From Saccharum officinarum (taxonomy: Eukaryota > Streptophyta > Magnoliopsida > Poales > Poaceae): a stretch of 64,000 nt of DNA. Location of the stretch: NCBI GenBank assembly GCA_020631735.1, contig CM036188.1, positions 17,526,214-17,590,213 on the forward strand, in the 5' to 3' direction. Shown here one piece after another: positions 53,915 to 63,960 of the stretch. The notes beneath the pieces are model-generated. The model did no database searches. It was given only the letters and a program-made list of their open reading frames with translations, and was not told the DNA's origin. A program made the translations under genes and the position numbers. Each line of letters starts with the position of its first letter. Positions within the stretch are counted from its first letter, which is position 1.

Positions 53915-55030
53915 TCACTGTCGGTTCAAAACCCCTTTCGCTGTCGGACTTTAAACCGACAGTGGCATACCGGCAGTAATGGGGGGTTGACATCGCTGTC
54001 AGTTCCTAAAAACCGACACTAATGTGGTTTCCAGGAAATCATAAAATGGGCTGAAAAAATAGGGAATTTTTTTTATACCGGGAGAGACCCCACTGGACAG
54101 CCATTTGGTCGCGCGTCGCAAGTCACAAGTTACATAATTTTTCGCGCGCTTTGCGGCCACCAGTGCTCGAACCCTTGACCTCCTGCTTCACGTCTTCGGC
54201 CCCTAACCACTCCTATGAGATGCTTATATCCAAATAAGATATTCTTCCTAACCATTTTATATCCATCTGATTTTGAAATGAATATTTGGGATCCTAAACA
54301 ATTTTAAATGAAAAAGTTATCAACTACAAAGTTTTATAACTTTTCAGGATCTACAAGTTTGGTTTTGATCATTTCTCCATCCGAGGTCATTTGGAGAATT
54401 TGAATTTCAAATTGAGAAAATTCACCCATAATTTTCGTTTGATAAATGATTTCAAATTAAAAAGTTGTCAACTTCAAAGTTGCACAACTTTTCGTGATCT
54501 ACAACTTTTGTTTTGGGTGTTTCTCCATCTAAGGTCATTTGAAAAAAATCAAATTTTAAATTTGAAAATCAAACGTAATTTTCGTCAGATAAATGGTTTC
54601 ATATGAAAAGCTGTCAACTACAAAGTTGCATAAGTTTTCAAGATCTATAACTTTTGTTTTGGTTGCTTCTCCATCCGAGATTCTCAAATACCACTACACA
54701 CTCACTAATGACTATGGAACATATGCTTTAGTTGGTATTAACTTATATGAAATCTTGTGAATCAAATAGAGTGACATCATAGCGACTTCAAATAAGAAAC
54801 TTCTAAACTACAAAGTTGCATAACTTTTCAATATCTACAACTTTTGTTTTGTTCACTTCTCCATCCGAAATCCTTAACTACCACTGCACGCTCACTTATG
54901 ACTATGGAGCATGTGGACTCTATTCGTATTAACTAAATTGGATGATAAACTACTTAAGATTTCATTAATGATTTGATTAGTTGGACCATTGGTTGATCTA
55001 GTTATAATAGTAATAAGTTCTATTCCTAAC
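53915..55030. mobile_element. degraded non-autonomous CACTA-like element
   Basis: It starts CACTGTCGGTTC. AACCGACAGTG and further TGTCGG/CCGACA words occur on both strands over the first 120 bases, as in subterminal repeats of another CACTA family. Internally it has the tRNA-like module at 54163-54217 and three to four copies of a ~130-base unit with TCCATCCGAGGTCATTTG and ATCTACAACTTTTGTTTTGG. These are shared with the two CACTA elements at the right of the window. A matching right terminus was not found; the end is approximate. Confidence 0.45.
54070..54217 (-). repeat. tRNA-like (SINE-like) module, copy 1
   Basis: Read on the minus strand: an A-box-like AGGAGTGGTTAGGG, a B box GGGTTCGAGCAC (54163-54174), then a body and an A-rich end (54070-54080). 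This is the most diverged of three copies (others at 60370-60520 and 62640-62806). Confidence 0.45.
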
Positions 55031-55220
55031 CAAAATTAAATTATAACAACTAAGCAATGGAAATATTTATTCATTAGAGAAGGATAAGGGTTGAAAGACC
55101 CATAATACAATATTTGTTATTTATTTATTCTATTTATAAGAAGAAACGGGAGACAAAAAGAAGAAACAAAAAGTCAGGGAACTAACAGGGAAAGGGGAAA
55201 TAGAAAAACAAAAAAAGGAA

Positions 55221-55590
55221 TTGGGGAAGGACACAGACGTAGGGCAAGGGGTTAATTCTGTAATCATTTTGGGGGCTTGGATTCTTTGGAACCTTCGTAA
55301 TCATTGTGTTTTCGATGGATCGGATCCAAGTGTTGCTAGGGCTTTAGTCATGGCTGGTAAGCAACGCCGGTTGTGGACCACGGGAGGGGCTCGAAGACTA
55401 TCCCTCGTGTCAGTCCACCTCCCAGGTGATTAGTTTTTGGGTCTGTGTGGGTCATCTTTCAGCCATATTAGGTGCTACTGTAGCACGTGTTGTGTTTGGG
55501 TTGTGGTGTAAGTATTGTTGGGTTCTTATACCCATTTTTTTTCTTAATATAATGATGAGTAGATCTCCTGTGTGTTTTCAAGAAGAAAGG
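55221..55590 (+). mobile_element. 3' end of an L1-type LINE
   Basis: The frame 55221-55433 ends in a protein like the C-terminus of plant L1 ORF2: GVNSVIILGAWILWNLRNHC, then VFDGSDPSVARAL. The W-x-L-W-x-x-R-N-x-x-V-F-x-G motif is typical. The stop at 55433 is followed by a 3' tail with TTTTTTTTCTTAATATAATGATGAG, common in grass LINEs. The 5' part is absent, as usual for truncated insertions. Confidence 0.65.
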
Positions 55591-55862
55591 ACACGGATGG
55601 GAACAATGTTTTTCACAGGAGAGACACAAGGTCTATCTGTGAGAATACGGGAGAAAAACACAGCGGAGATTCTAAAGCGGGAGGCTAGATGAAAAAAGTG
55701 ACAAATTTTGATTCATTAATATTAGGTATAGAAGTAAGATAAGACTTAGCTAATTTGTACTTGTATCTTTTTTTTTATTTGGGTTAGGATTCTTATTGAT
55801 CTTACCCAGGATCGTAGGGATCTATTTGAATTAGGATTTCTAACTATCCATGTTTGGCAATA
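55591..55862. other. unassigned sequence between LINE fragment and MITE
   Basis: No gene seen. AT-rich, including a T run at 55769-55779. Confidence 0.4.
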
Positions 55863-55864
55863 TA

Positions 55865-56092
55865 TCAGGTGGAAACCGGATCACCTGTGCAAACTTGAAA
55901 ACTTTGAATCAAGACCACGGGATGTTGATCTAAGGGGCGCAGGAGGATTGGTAATTTTGCGCTTAACCGCCCGCTTCTAATCACACTTTTGCAAATCCCC
56001 CTCCCACTCTCCCGTGTGCCTCCTTGGATCAACATCGTTTGGCCCAGATTAAAAGTTTTCAAGTTTGCACAGGTGGTCCGGTTTCCACCTGA
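55865..56092. mobile_element. MITE with ~45-bp inverted ends and TA target duplication
   Basis: The left end TCAGGTGGAAACCGGATCAC is the inverse of the right end (GTGGTCCGGTTTCCACCTGA) with one mismatch, and the pairing continues through CTGTGCAAACTTGAAAACTT. Further in, GATGTTGATC pairs with GATCAACATC. TA flanks both sides (55863-55864 and 56093-56094). Size 228 bp, no coding capacity. A TA duplication fits Tc1/mariner-type (Stowaway-like) MITEs, though the terminus is not the usual CTCCCTCC. Confidence 0.8.
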
Positions 56093-56094
56093 TA

Positions 56095-57210
56095 CGTCGC
56101 CGTTATCTTAAGTACATATGTCCAATATGTCATATAAAACTAGAGAGTTGTAGAGAGATGAACATGCACAGTTTCCACGTTCATAGAGTTAAGTTACAGG
56201 AAGATGAATCTAAAAAATATGGGAGAAATTTTGGCTCTTTAATATTAGCTATAGATTAGTCAAACAAGATATGGTAGTGGCTGGGGGAGGCCGACCCTTA
56301 GAGTGGGCACAACAGCCCCTAGAGGACAAGCGGTGATAAAGGCGAAGGCGAAGGCGAAGGGGAAGGCAAGCTTCACAACGACATCAGCAGTGGAGATGGG
56401 TGGATTTTTTGGTAGGCAGAATTAGGCCCTGTTGGAGGAGGAACCGTCCATTCCGATGACCTCCTTGTTTACAGAGGGACCCTAGTGGTCAAATTTGCCA
56501 GCAGTGGCATCGCTAGGTTTCAGGTGTTGAGAGTGGTGGTATATATAGATAAGTGCTTGATACAATGCTTTTGAGCAGCTCCAAAAGCCTATTTATTTCC
56601 TTCCTTGCTATAGAAATGGAGATTTTGGTAAAAATACACTTTAATTGTTTCTTTAATTATATCTCTAAATGTTGTCATGTCTTATTTCAGATTTCTCGCT
56701 AGCCAAAGATGGAGAGTAGAATTGGCTCTCCAGAGTGCACACATGATATAAAAAAGATGTTGGAGGATGGAAAGATATATAGAGTGATTTTTATTCAAAG
56801 GGCTCTCCAAATAATAATTTAGAGAGTGAGTTTAAAAAAGACTCCTGGATTTGCTCTTATCTTTCTATCTACTAGCGTTGTCATATGGGAGAGAAGTTAT
56901 GTACGAAGAAAAGAAACGAATGGATATACTAATCAGTAGCATGGTGCATAATTTTCTCACAATTTAATATGGAGATTGAAAAAATATGCTAACCTGTACC
57001 TAGATGCTAACCTGTACTTCACAGTTCACGCACAAGTTGTCAGACCATAGGAAGTAATCTTGCGATGGGTCTGCACTGCACAAAGAGTTGTTGGGTCAAT
57101 TAGCATCGCTAGTCTTAATCTCCATCAACAACCAATCCTTCCTCAGATCCTTCGGTAACCTTAAAAAAGATCTCAACCGGCGGCCATCGTCGTCGCTGCA
57201 AATAAGAATT
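56095..57210. other. intergenic region, no gene seen up to the DUF1618 fragment
   Basis: Short frames only. It has a GGCGAAGGCGAAGGCGAAGG triplet repeat at 56341-56360. The last ~150 bases (from about 57050) resemble 30110-30240, the 3' flank of the other DUF1618 copy. Confidence 0.5.
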
Positions 57211-57872
57211 CTATATGCTTTTAACCTCGTCAGGACACAAGAAGCCATAGCTAGGTATCTCTTGAAGTGCCTCAGACATTTCTGACAACGCTGCTTGGAC
57301 AGAAGCAGGATCAGCAAACGTAGAAGGTTGCTGGAGCGTTGGATTGCTGGAATCCATGACAACTGCTGGTAGCCTCTGGATGTCAACCTGGCTTTGGCCG
57401 GTCAATGTAGTAGCATCACCACCACCACTACTTGGGTAAGTATTGAAGAAATATGATACCTTGCTTGGAATCAGTTTGTCCCGGGGATGACTAAACCGAA
57501 CTTCGTGTTTGTGGTGCGAGACTGAATGTATTGTTTTGCTTCTCATGTGGGCAATATGGGCTCACGCAAGCTGAAGCAAATAACCTCCGGTTCGTCTGCG
57601 CTCACGATGGGGCGGTCAAGTGCGGCGCACGGGAGGTCCTTGTAGGCATCGAGCGCCCAGAGCTCAGTGGCGTCGACCATGCCGTCCATTACCCACTCCA
57701 TGTCACCGTCCATTCTGAGTGTTCTCAGCATCCAGGTTTGGATGGTGTAGGCGTGGTGAGAGCGTTCGCAGCTTGAGGCACCAGCGCCACCACAGCAGCA
57801 GCGGGGGAAGATGTTGACGAAGACGAGCCGGTTCGAGGTTGAGCTTCCATGGCAGCCGCCGCCGCCGCTCAA
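57211..57872 (-). pseudogene. DUF1618-family gene, internally deleted (copy 2)
   Basis: The C-terminal half is clear on the minus strand: FVNIFPRCCCGGAGASSCER, SHHAYTIQTWMLRTL, MEWVMDGMVDATELWALDAY, then a frameshift near 57545, then MRSKTIHSVSHHKHEV, PSKVSYFFNTYPSSGG and a tail to 57211. At the 5' end, ATGGAAGCTCAACC at about 57855 matches the copy-1 start (MEAQ), but it joins almost directly to ...TCGAACCGG and FVNIFPR. About 0.8 kb of coding sequence present in copy 1 is missing. It lies 26 kb from copy 1 in the same orientation, with similar flanks. Family function is unknown. Confidence 0.75.
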
Positions 57873-58365
57873 TGTTGGTTTGATCTAACCCGTATTGAGG
57901 ATCGTTGCGTCGTCCTTACGGTTGGCAGTGGGCTACACATATATCTTTGTTTTTTTTATATGAAATACATATATCTTTGTAAGGAACGGTGGATCCGTGT
58001 TCCATGTGTATTGCAATATTTGTAAAGGCAAATTTGTCGACAAGCTGGAGTACTCCTCGTGGCATGACAACCCTATTTTTCTGAGCCACAGCCCTCAAGG
58101 ACATCAAATTATACTTCTAAAGTAAATCCTACTATAAAAGAGTGAGTTTTTTTGAGGGGATCTTCCTGCGTAATAACCGTTAGATCTCGATTTCGTGCTA
58201 TATAAGCCCTCCGTCATACGTGATCTTACATTTTATATGTAGACTCCTCCTCAACGAAGATTCTTCCTAGACCTTGAAAAAGAAAAATAATACAACGCCC
58301 ATACGAGCTAAATTATGTGAGAGGACTCCAAGGCAAAAACTAGCTAAAAAGGACTCTGACGCCCA

Positions 58366-58472
58366 TACGAACAAAAATATTAGTGCAAAACGTATTTATA
58401 TGAGAAAAAATATTAACCATACGAGCCAAAATATTAGTGCAAAACGTATTTATATGAGAAAAAAATATTAAC
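58366..58472. repeat. two tandem copies of a 54-bp unit next to the captured gene
   Basis: CATACGA-C-AAAATATTAGTG followed by CAAAACGTATTTATATGAGA is present twice with a spacing of 54 bases. The second copy ends exactly where the CWC22-like coding sequence begins (58473). Confidence 0.8.
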
Positions 58473-59429
58473 CGGCTCGCCGCCGCAGCCACGTTCATTG
58501 GGCACCTCGTCAACCAGGGTGTCGCGCAAGACCTGCTCGCGCTGCTGCTGCTCGACCGCCCCACCGATGGCAGCGTCGATGTCGCCGTCGGCCTCGTCAC
58601 CCACTACGGCGCCGCGCTCCAGGAGTCGTGCCCGCGGGGGCTACACCCGTGTTCAACTGCCTGCGGAGCGTCCTCCACGACGGCGTTGTTGACAAGCGCG
58701 TCCGGATCTTGGTCGAGGATCTCTTCGCCATCCGGAAGGTGCAGTTCCGGGGTTGCCCTCCCGTCCAGCCGGAGCTGGACCTCTTCGAGCGGGACGACCA
58801 GGTGACACACCAGATAGAGCTCTCCTTCAAGGACGGTGATCAGCAGCTCGATCCGGAGTTCCATCTTCACGTGTTCAAGCCTAGCCCTTCGTTCGCGCAA
58901 GACGAGGCTGCATACGAGGACCTCAAGAGAACCATGCTCGGAGACAACAAGATCCAATCTTCTCCTGATCACGAAGAACCGGACAGTGCGTACACGAGCT
59001 ACTATGGCCAGCTCAGGCAGCGGCTGTGCGCCATCGATCGCGCGTACAAGGCCAGCTTCGAGGCCTGCTTCGCGGGCCACTACTCGGCGGCAGCATGACT
59101 ACCGACGAGCTGCTGGCGTCCGCTAGGTTCTACGCGCACCTGCTGGCGGCCGACGCACTCCCGTGGTGCCGCGCGCTAGGGCTTGTCAGGGTCACGGTCT
59201 CACGGAGCAGGACACGACGTCGTCGTCACGCATCTTCATCAAGATGTTGTTCTAGGACCTCGCGGACAAGCTCGGGATACGGACGCTCAGCAAGAAGATG
59301 AATGAAGACGATACGTATGTGCGGGATGTCATGTTCCCCTACGCCAGGAACACAAGGTTTGCCATCAACTTCTTCACGACGATCGGCCTAGGAGGGGTCA
59401 CCGAGTCCGCAAGGAACCTCATTTGGTGA
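58473..59429 (+). pseudogene. CWC22: fragment of pre-mRNA-splicing factor CWC22 gene, captured by the Helitron
   Basis: CWC22 binds eIF4A3 and helps load the exon-junction complex in the spliceosome. The fragment begins inside the MIF4G domain with ATFIGHLVNQGVAQDLLALL and VDVAVGLVTHYGAALQESCP. After a shift near 58650 it continues LRSVLHDGVVDKRVRILVED, LFAIRKVQFRG, PPVQPELDLFERDDQVTHQI and DPEFHLHVFKPSPSF (58655-58890). The MA3 domain follows: YYGQLRQRLCAIDRAYKASF, then after a shift MTTDELLASARFYAHLLAAD ALPW (59095-59165). A third frame gives DTTSSSRIFIKMLF, a TAG, GIRTLSKKMNED and TRFAINFFTTIGLGGVTES, with a TGA at 59427-59429. No introns are visible, so a spliced copy or retrocopy may have been the source, or the region is naturally intron-poor. 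Three frameshifts make it a pseudogene. Confidence 0.85.
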
Positions 59430-59943
59430 GGATTTTTGTAGTGTCATCTATCAAAATGCTCATGCATTGCAACAGGAATAAAAAAAACTATCACAACAGG
59501 AATAAAAAAACTATCAAATGTTTAACTTGTTCGCTTTATCGTGTGTCCACAGATTGGAGAAACATTTGTTTTGATTAAATTAGACGTGAAACCACTCAAG
59601 ATTTGAGTTTACATATTGATTAGTTAGATTATTGAATAATTTATGTCATATTAATAATTTATTTCTAATTTAAACCAATAACTTGGTAGAAATATTTGTT
59701 TATATTAAGTGGTCAAACTTTCAAAGACCCATAATATTGTATTATTATTTATCTTTATCTTTATTTTTATAAGGAAAAGCTGAGTTATTTTATCAGAAAA
59801 AACAATAAAACACGGCAAGCACATGAAATCGATCAAGTACTTAGCATCTACCTTTATTGTGTATCGACAATCCAATTAACATTTGCATTGCATTTGAAAT
59901 AGTTTTTAGAAACACGTGCGTGTCGCACGTGCATATTTGCTAG

Positions 59944-60141
59944 TTAGGAAAAAGTTCCATAAAATCCAAAAAATCCTCGAGAAAAATAACACGGTGTCTA
60001 CACATATCCGGATAAGACGATGTCACTCATAAAGTACAAGATGCAATCAGCATGAATACAAAAAAATCCAAAAAAATCTCAAGAAAGATAAGACGATGTC
60101 TACACATATTCAAAAATATCTTGGCACTCATAAAGTACAAG
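59944..60141. other. short spacer between Helitron and CACTA element
   Basis: No gene. A ~100-base stretch (AAAAATCCAAAAAAT...CTACACATAT) is repeated twice with variation (about 59950-60030 and 60055-60135). Confidence 0.5.
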
Positions 60142-60369
60142 CACTACGGGAGCCGGATGCTTTGCCGAGCGCCCCAGGCTCTCGGCAAAGCCTCTAAGGT
60201 TCTCGGCAAAGCCTTTGCCGAGCGCAGCTCTCGGCAAAGCGGTCTCGGCAAAAATCCGATCGGCAAAGCCTTCTTTGCCGAGAGCTGTCTATTGGGCACT
60301 CGGCAAAAACCTTCTTTGCCGAGCGCCCGACACTCGGCAAAGAGCGAAATGAAAAAATGCGAAAAAAAA

Positions 60370-60520
60370 CCCGAACAAATTTTTTTTAATCGGGGGCTGG
60401 GGGAGGGTCCCGCTGGACAGCGCCCGCCCATCTCCGTCGCAAGTCGCAAGTCGCGGTCGGCGGGATTCGAACTCGTGACCTCTCCCTCGCGCGATACCTC
60501 CTCTACCACCTGCACTACAC
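60370..60520 (-). repeat. tRNA-like (SINE-like) module, copy 2
   Basis: Minus strand: an A-box-like TAGTGCAGGTGGTAGAG (60501-60517), a B box AGTTCGAATCC (60463-60473), a 90-base body and then an A-rich end (the T run at 60380-60388 on plus). This order is that of a tRNA-derived SINE. The A box has one extra base compared with tRNA. Confidence 0.6.
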
Positions 60521-60882
60521 ACTCACATATGTCTATATGCCGTTTCGGTTACTCAAGTATTATACTAAACCAAGTGAAAATTGATTGTTTGAGGCCCTAA
60601 ACGAATTCAAATCAAAAGGTTGTCAACTACAAAGTTTCATAACTTTTCAAGCTCTACATTTTTCATATAGAAAGTTTTTCCATCCGAGGTCTTTTGAAAA
60701 ATTCAAATTTTAAAATTCGAATTTTTTAAAAGACCTCGGATGGAAAAACTTCCTAAATGAAGTTTGTAGATCTCGAAAAGTTATGAAACAATGTAGTTGA
60801 CCACTTTTTCATTTGAATTCATCTTGTCATGCAAAACTACGTTTGAAATTTAAAATTTTAAAATTCGATTTTTTCAAAAGAC

Positions 60883-61055
60883 CTCGGATGGAAAAACTTC
60901 CTAAATGAAGTTTGTAGATCTCGAAAGGTTATGAAACATCGTAGTTGACCACTTTTTTATTTGAAAGATGAATTCAAATAAAAAAGTGGTCAACTACGAT
61001 GTTTCATAACCTTTCGAGATCTACAAACTTCATTTAGGAAGTTTTTCCATCCGAG
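60883..61055. repeat. 83-bp perfect inverted repeat with 7-base loop
   Basis: 60883-60965 is the exact reverse complement of 60973-61055, checked base by base. The arms start CTCGGATGGAAAAACTTCC. A second, imperfect inverted repeat (about 60600-60700 versus 60720-60830) lies just upstream and shares the same words. Confidence 0.95.
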
Positions 61056-61432
61056 ATTGTGGTGCTAACATTGTTCACAAATCTTATATATCTCTCTTGT
61101 AGTTTCATGAAACTACATGAGAGACATAGATTTTGTGAACAACGTAATTATCACTTTGTCGAATGAAGAAATGATCAATATAAAGTTTGTAGATCTTGAG
61201 AAGTTATAAAACTTTGTAATTAAAATCTTTTTTATTTGAAGTCGTTTAGGGCACCAAAACATAGTTTGAAAAATTGCTTTGCCGAGTATTTTAATTTGGC
61301 ACTCGGCAAAGAAGCCTTTGCCGAGTGTTTTTTTGACACTCGGCAAAAAAACTTTTTTGCTGAGTGTTTTTTATTTGACACTCGGCGGCAAAGCCTCTGC
61401 ACTCGGCAAAGAAGCAGCTTCCGGTAGTGAAG

Positions 61433-62443
61433 ATGCAATCGGCATGAATACAACAAGTCACAATCTTAGCATCTGTAGGAAGCAGACAAGCTGAGTTGGC
61501 TAGTCAGGATTTTATGCTAGTATGGACCAATGTGACATAATTTTTCTTTGGCCGTTATAGATGTAACATGCCAATATACACATCTATATACCCAATGTTA
61601 AAGTGGCTAATTTCTGCCATATTTTTTTTCTGCCTCTTCCTCCCGTATCACGTATTCTTGTATATTTTTTCCGTTCTTGTCTGGGTTCTATATGTATTTA
61701 GTATTGAGCCACTTTTTCCCATCAACAGAGCCTCTGCCTCCCTTCCTGCGACAAATCTAGCCACAATCATGCAAACTGCCGCCATGGCTTGTAATCCCGA
61801 TCTGCATATGTACTCGGGAGGGCCAGCTTGCCCAACATTAATTAGAAGTTGTCCGATTATTTTCTATACTGCTATAACAATGTCCGTATAGGACTACGAT
61901 CGTTGTCCAAATAGGACTACATACAACTTCTATACCAATTACAGATTCGGTATAGGACTATGGCCCTTGTCCAAATAAGACTACATACAATGATTTTGCC
62001 ACTATATAATGACAACAAATAATGCCCTGGAGAGCATAAACCATCGGAACCAAAAAGTAAGTATTTAGACGGCACGACAACACTCCTCCGATTTCCATCG
62101 TCAAACTGTAATACACGCAAAGAAATAAACATCATGGATATCAATGTGTTGAACCATATGATGAAGATCGATAGACCATAACTGATCTGAATGAAGCCGA
62201 TATTCTACATCAGGAAGGTGCCAAGATTGATGCCCGTGAAGATGTACATGCAGGAGGTGGCATAGAGGCACTTGAAAACCAGATTACAAGCTTTGATGCA
62301 CTTGGTGAAAAAAAAAGAATTGCATCTAGGTAAAAATACTTCAATATTGCTTTTTCTTTTTTCTCTATTGCATCCTTGAAAAATATGGCAATATTCTTAT
62401 TATAAATTCTTTCTAATCTACAAATCCATACAGTGCACAAAAC
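61433..62443. other. spacer between two CACTA elements, no gene seen
   Basis: AT-rich. The word TATAGGACTA(C/T) with GTCCAAATA(G/A)GACTACATACAA recurs at about 61885-61990. Short frames only, none recognised. Confidence 0.45.
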
Positions 62444-62639
62444 AATCACTACTGGAATTCAGTGCTTTGCCGAGTGCCTGTGGCACTCGGCAAAGACCTT
62501 TTTGCACTCGGCAAAGGCTTTGCCGAGTGCCACACTCGGCAAAGAACACACGGCAAAATTTACGTCGGCAAAGGCTCTTTGCCGAGTGCTGAAAAAACAC
62601 TCGGCAAAGTCGCGAATCGAAAAAAATCCAAAAAAAACA

Positions 62640-62806
62640 GGATTTTTTTTTTAATCGGAGGAGGGCACCACCGGCTAGCGCCCACCGGTCTCTTCAAACA
62701 CGCATTTTTCGCGGTATTTTTTCGGCAAGGCACGGCTAACGCGGCCGACGGGATTCGAACCCGTGACCTCTCCCTCATGCGTAACCCTCTCTACCACTGC
62801 ACCACA
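62640..62806 (-). repeat. tRNA-like (SINE-like) module, copy 3
   Basis: Minus strand: an A-box-like TGGTGCAGTGGTAGAG (62789-62804), a B box GGTTCGAATCC (62751-62761, perfect), a ~100-base body and an A-rich end (T run 62642-62652 on plus). The spacing of A and B boxes fits a tRNA. The acceptor stem and 3' CCA-side pairing are not convincing, so it is tRNA-derived rather than a tRNA gene. Confidence 0.65.
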
Positions 62807-63647
62807 CTGTCACTTGTGTCTGTATCTCATTCTCGTTCTATACATATTATACTAAATCGAGTGTAAATTACTTATTTGAGGCTCTAAACGAATTCAAATC
62901 AAAAAGTTGTCTACTACAAAGTTTCATAACTTTTCGAGATCTACAACTTTCATTTAGATTGTTTCTCCATCCGATGTCGTTTACAAAAATTTGAATTTTA
63001 AATTTAAGAAATTCAAACGTAATTTTCGTTGACAAGATGATTTTAAATCAAAAAGTTTTCTACTACATAGTTTCATAACTTTTCGAGATCTACAACTTTC
63101 ATTTTGATTGTTTCTCCATCCGAGATCGTTTACAAAAATTTGAATTTTAAATTTGAGAAATTCAAACGTACTTTTTGTTGACAAGATGATTTTAAATCAA
63201 AAAGTTTTCTACTACATAGTTTAATAACTTTTCGAGATCTACAACTTTCGTTTTGGCCGTTTCTCCATCCGAGGTCATTTGAAAAATTCAAATTTTATTT
63301 TTTTTGAAATTCAGACGTACTTTTCACTAGCAAAATTAATTCAGATTAAAAAGTGTTCAACTATAAAGTTGTATAACTTCTCAAGATCTACAACTTTTAT
63401 TTTTGTCATTTCTTCATTTAACAAAGCGATACTAACATTGTTTACAAAACTTAGAGATCTGTCTTCTAGTTTTCCTGAGACTATATACAAGAGATGTAGA
63501 TTTTATAAAGAACGTTAATATCACTTTGTCAAATGAAGAAATTATCAATACAAAAGTTGTAGATCTTGAGAAGTTATACAACTTTGTAGTTGAACACTTT
63601 TTAATTTGAAGTCATTTAGGGCCTCAAAATATGCTTTTAAGATCTTC

Positions 63648-63960
63648 TTTGCCGAGTGTAATAAAAAACACTCGGCAAAGACCCTCTTTGCCGAGTGTCA
63701 AAAAAAACACTCGGCAAAGACCCTCTTTGCCGAGTGTTAAAAAAAACACTCGGCAAAGATCTTTGCCGAGTGTAAAAAAAAAAACACTCGGCAAAGGCCC
63801 TCTTTGCCGAGTGTCAAAAAAAAACACTCGGCAAAGACCCTCTTTGTCGAGTGTTTTTTTTCGCCGAGTGTTTTTGTTTTGGCACTCGGCAAAGAGGGTC
63901 TTTGCCGAGTGCCCGAAAAATTACACTCGGCAAAGTAAAAAACACTCGGCAAAGATCTGT
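63648..63960. repeat. right subterminal array of CACTA element B, palindromic units
   Basis: Six or more tandem units of TTTGCCGAGTGT-A(n)-ACACTCGGCAAAGACCC, each a small palindrome with an A-run loop, period about 35-45 bases. Confidence 0.9.

Larger units (their letters stand above)
58127..59943 (+). mobile_element. non-autonomous Helitron with captured CWC22 fragment
   Basis: The 5' end TCCTACTATAAAAGAG fits the plant Helitron start (TC, then TACTATTAAAA-like). The 3' end has a perfect 8-bp hairpin, CACGTGCG-TGT-CGCACGTG (59913-59931), followed eight bases later by CTAG (59940-59943). The base before is A (58126) and the base after is T (59944), the A/T target of Helitrons. There are no terminal repeats and no target duplication. 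It carries part of a splicing-factor gene in the same orientation and no helicase. Confidence 0.8.
60142..61429. mobile_element. non-autonomous CACTA element A (1288 bp)
   Basis: It begins CACTACGGGAGCCGGATGC and ends with the inverse of CACTACCGGAAGCTGCTTC. AAG at 60139-60141 is repeated at 61430-61432, the 3-bp duplication of this superfamily. TTTGCCGAG repeats fill both subterminal regions (60160-60345 and 61275-61420). The middle contains a tRNA-like module and nested inverted repeats, and no transposase. It may be mobilised by proteins of a relative of the element at 46.8-53.6 kb, whose terminus is similar. Confidence 0.9.

Noticed and set aside
62736..62806. A genuine tRNA gene on the minus strand
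   Set aside because: A and B boxes are present, but the acceptor stem and anticodon arm do not pair convincingly, and related copies with an A-rich end exist in two other CACTA elements.
63648..63960. Tandem hairpins with A/T runs as transcription terminators
   Set aside because: They are the subterminal repeats of a CACTA element, in a eukaryotic context.
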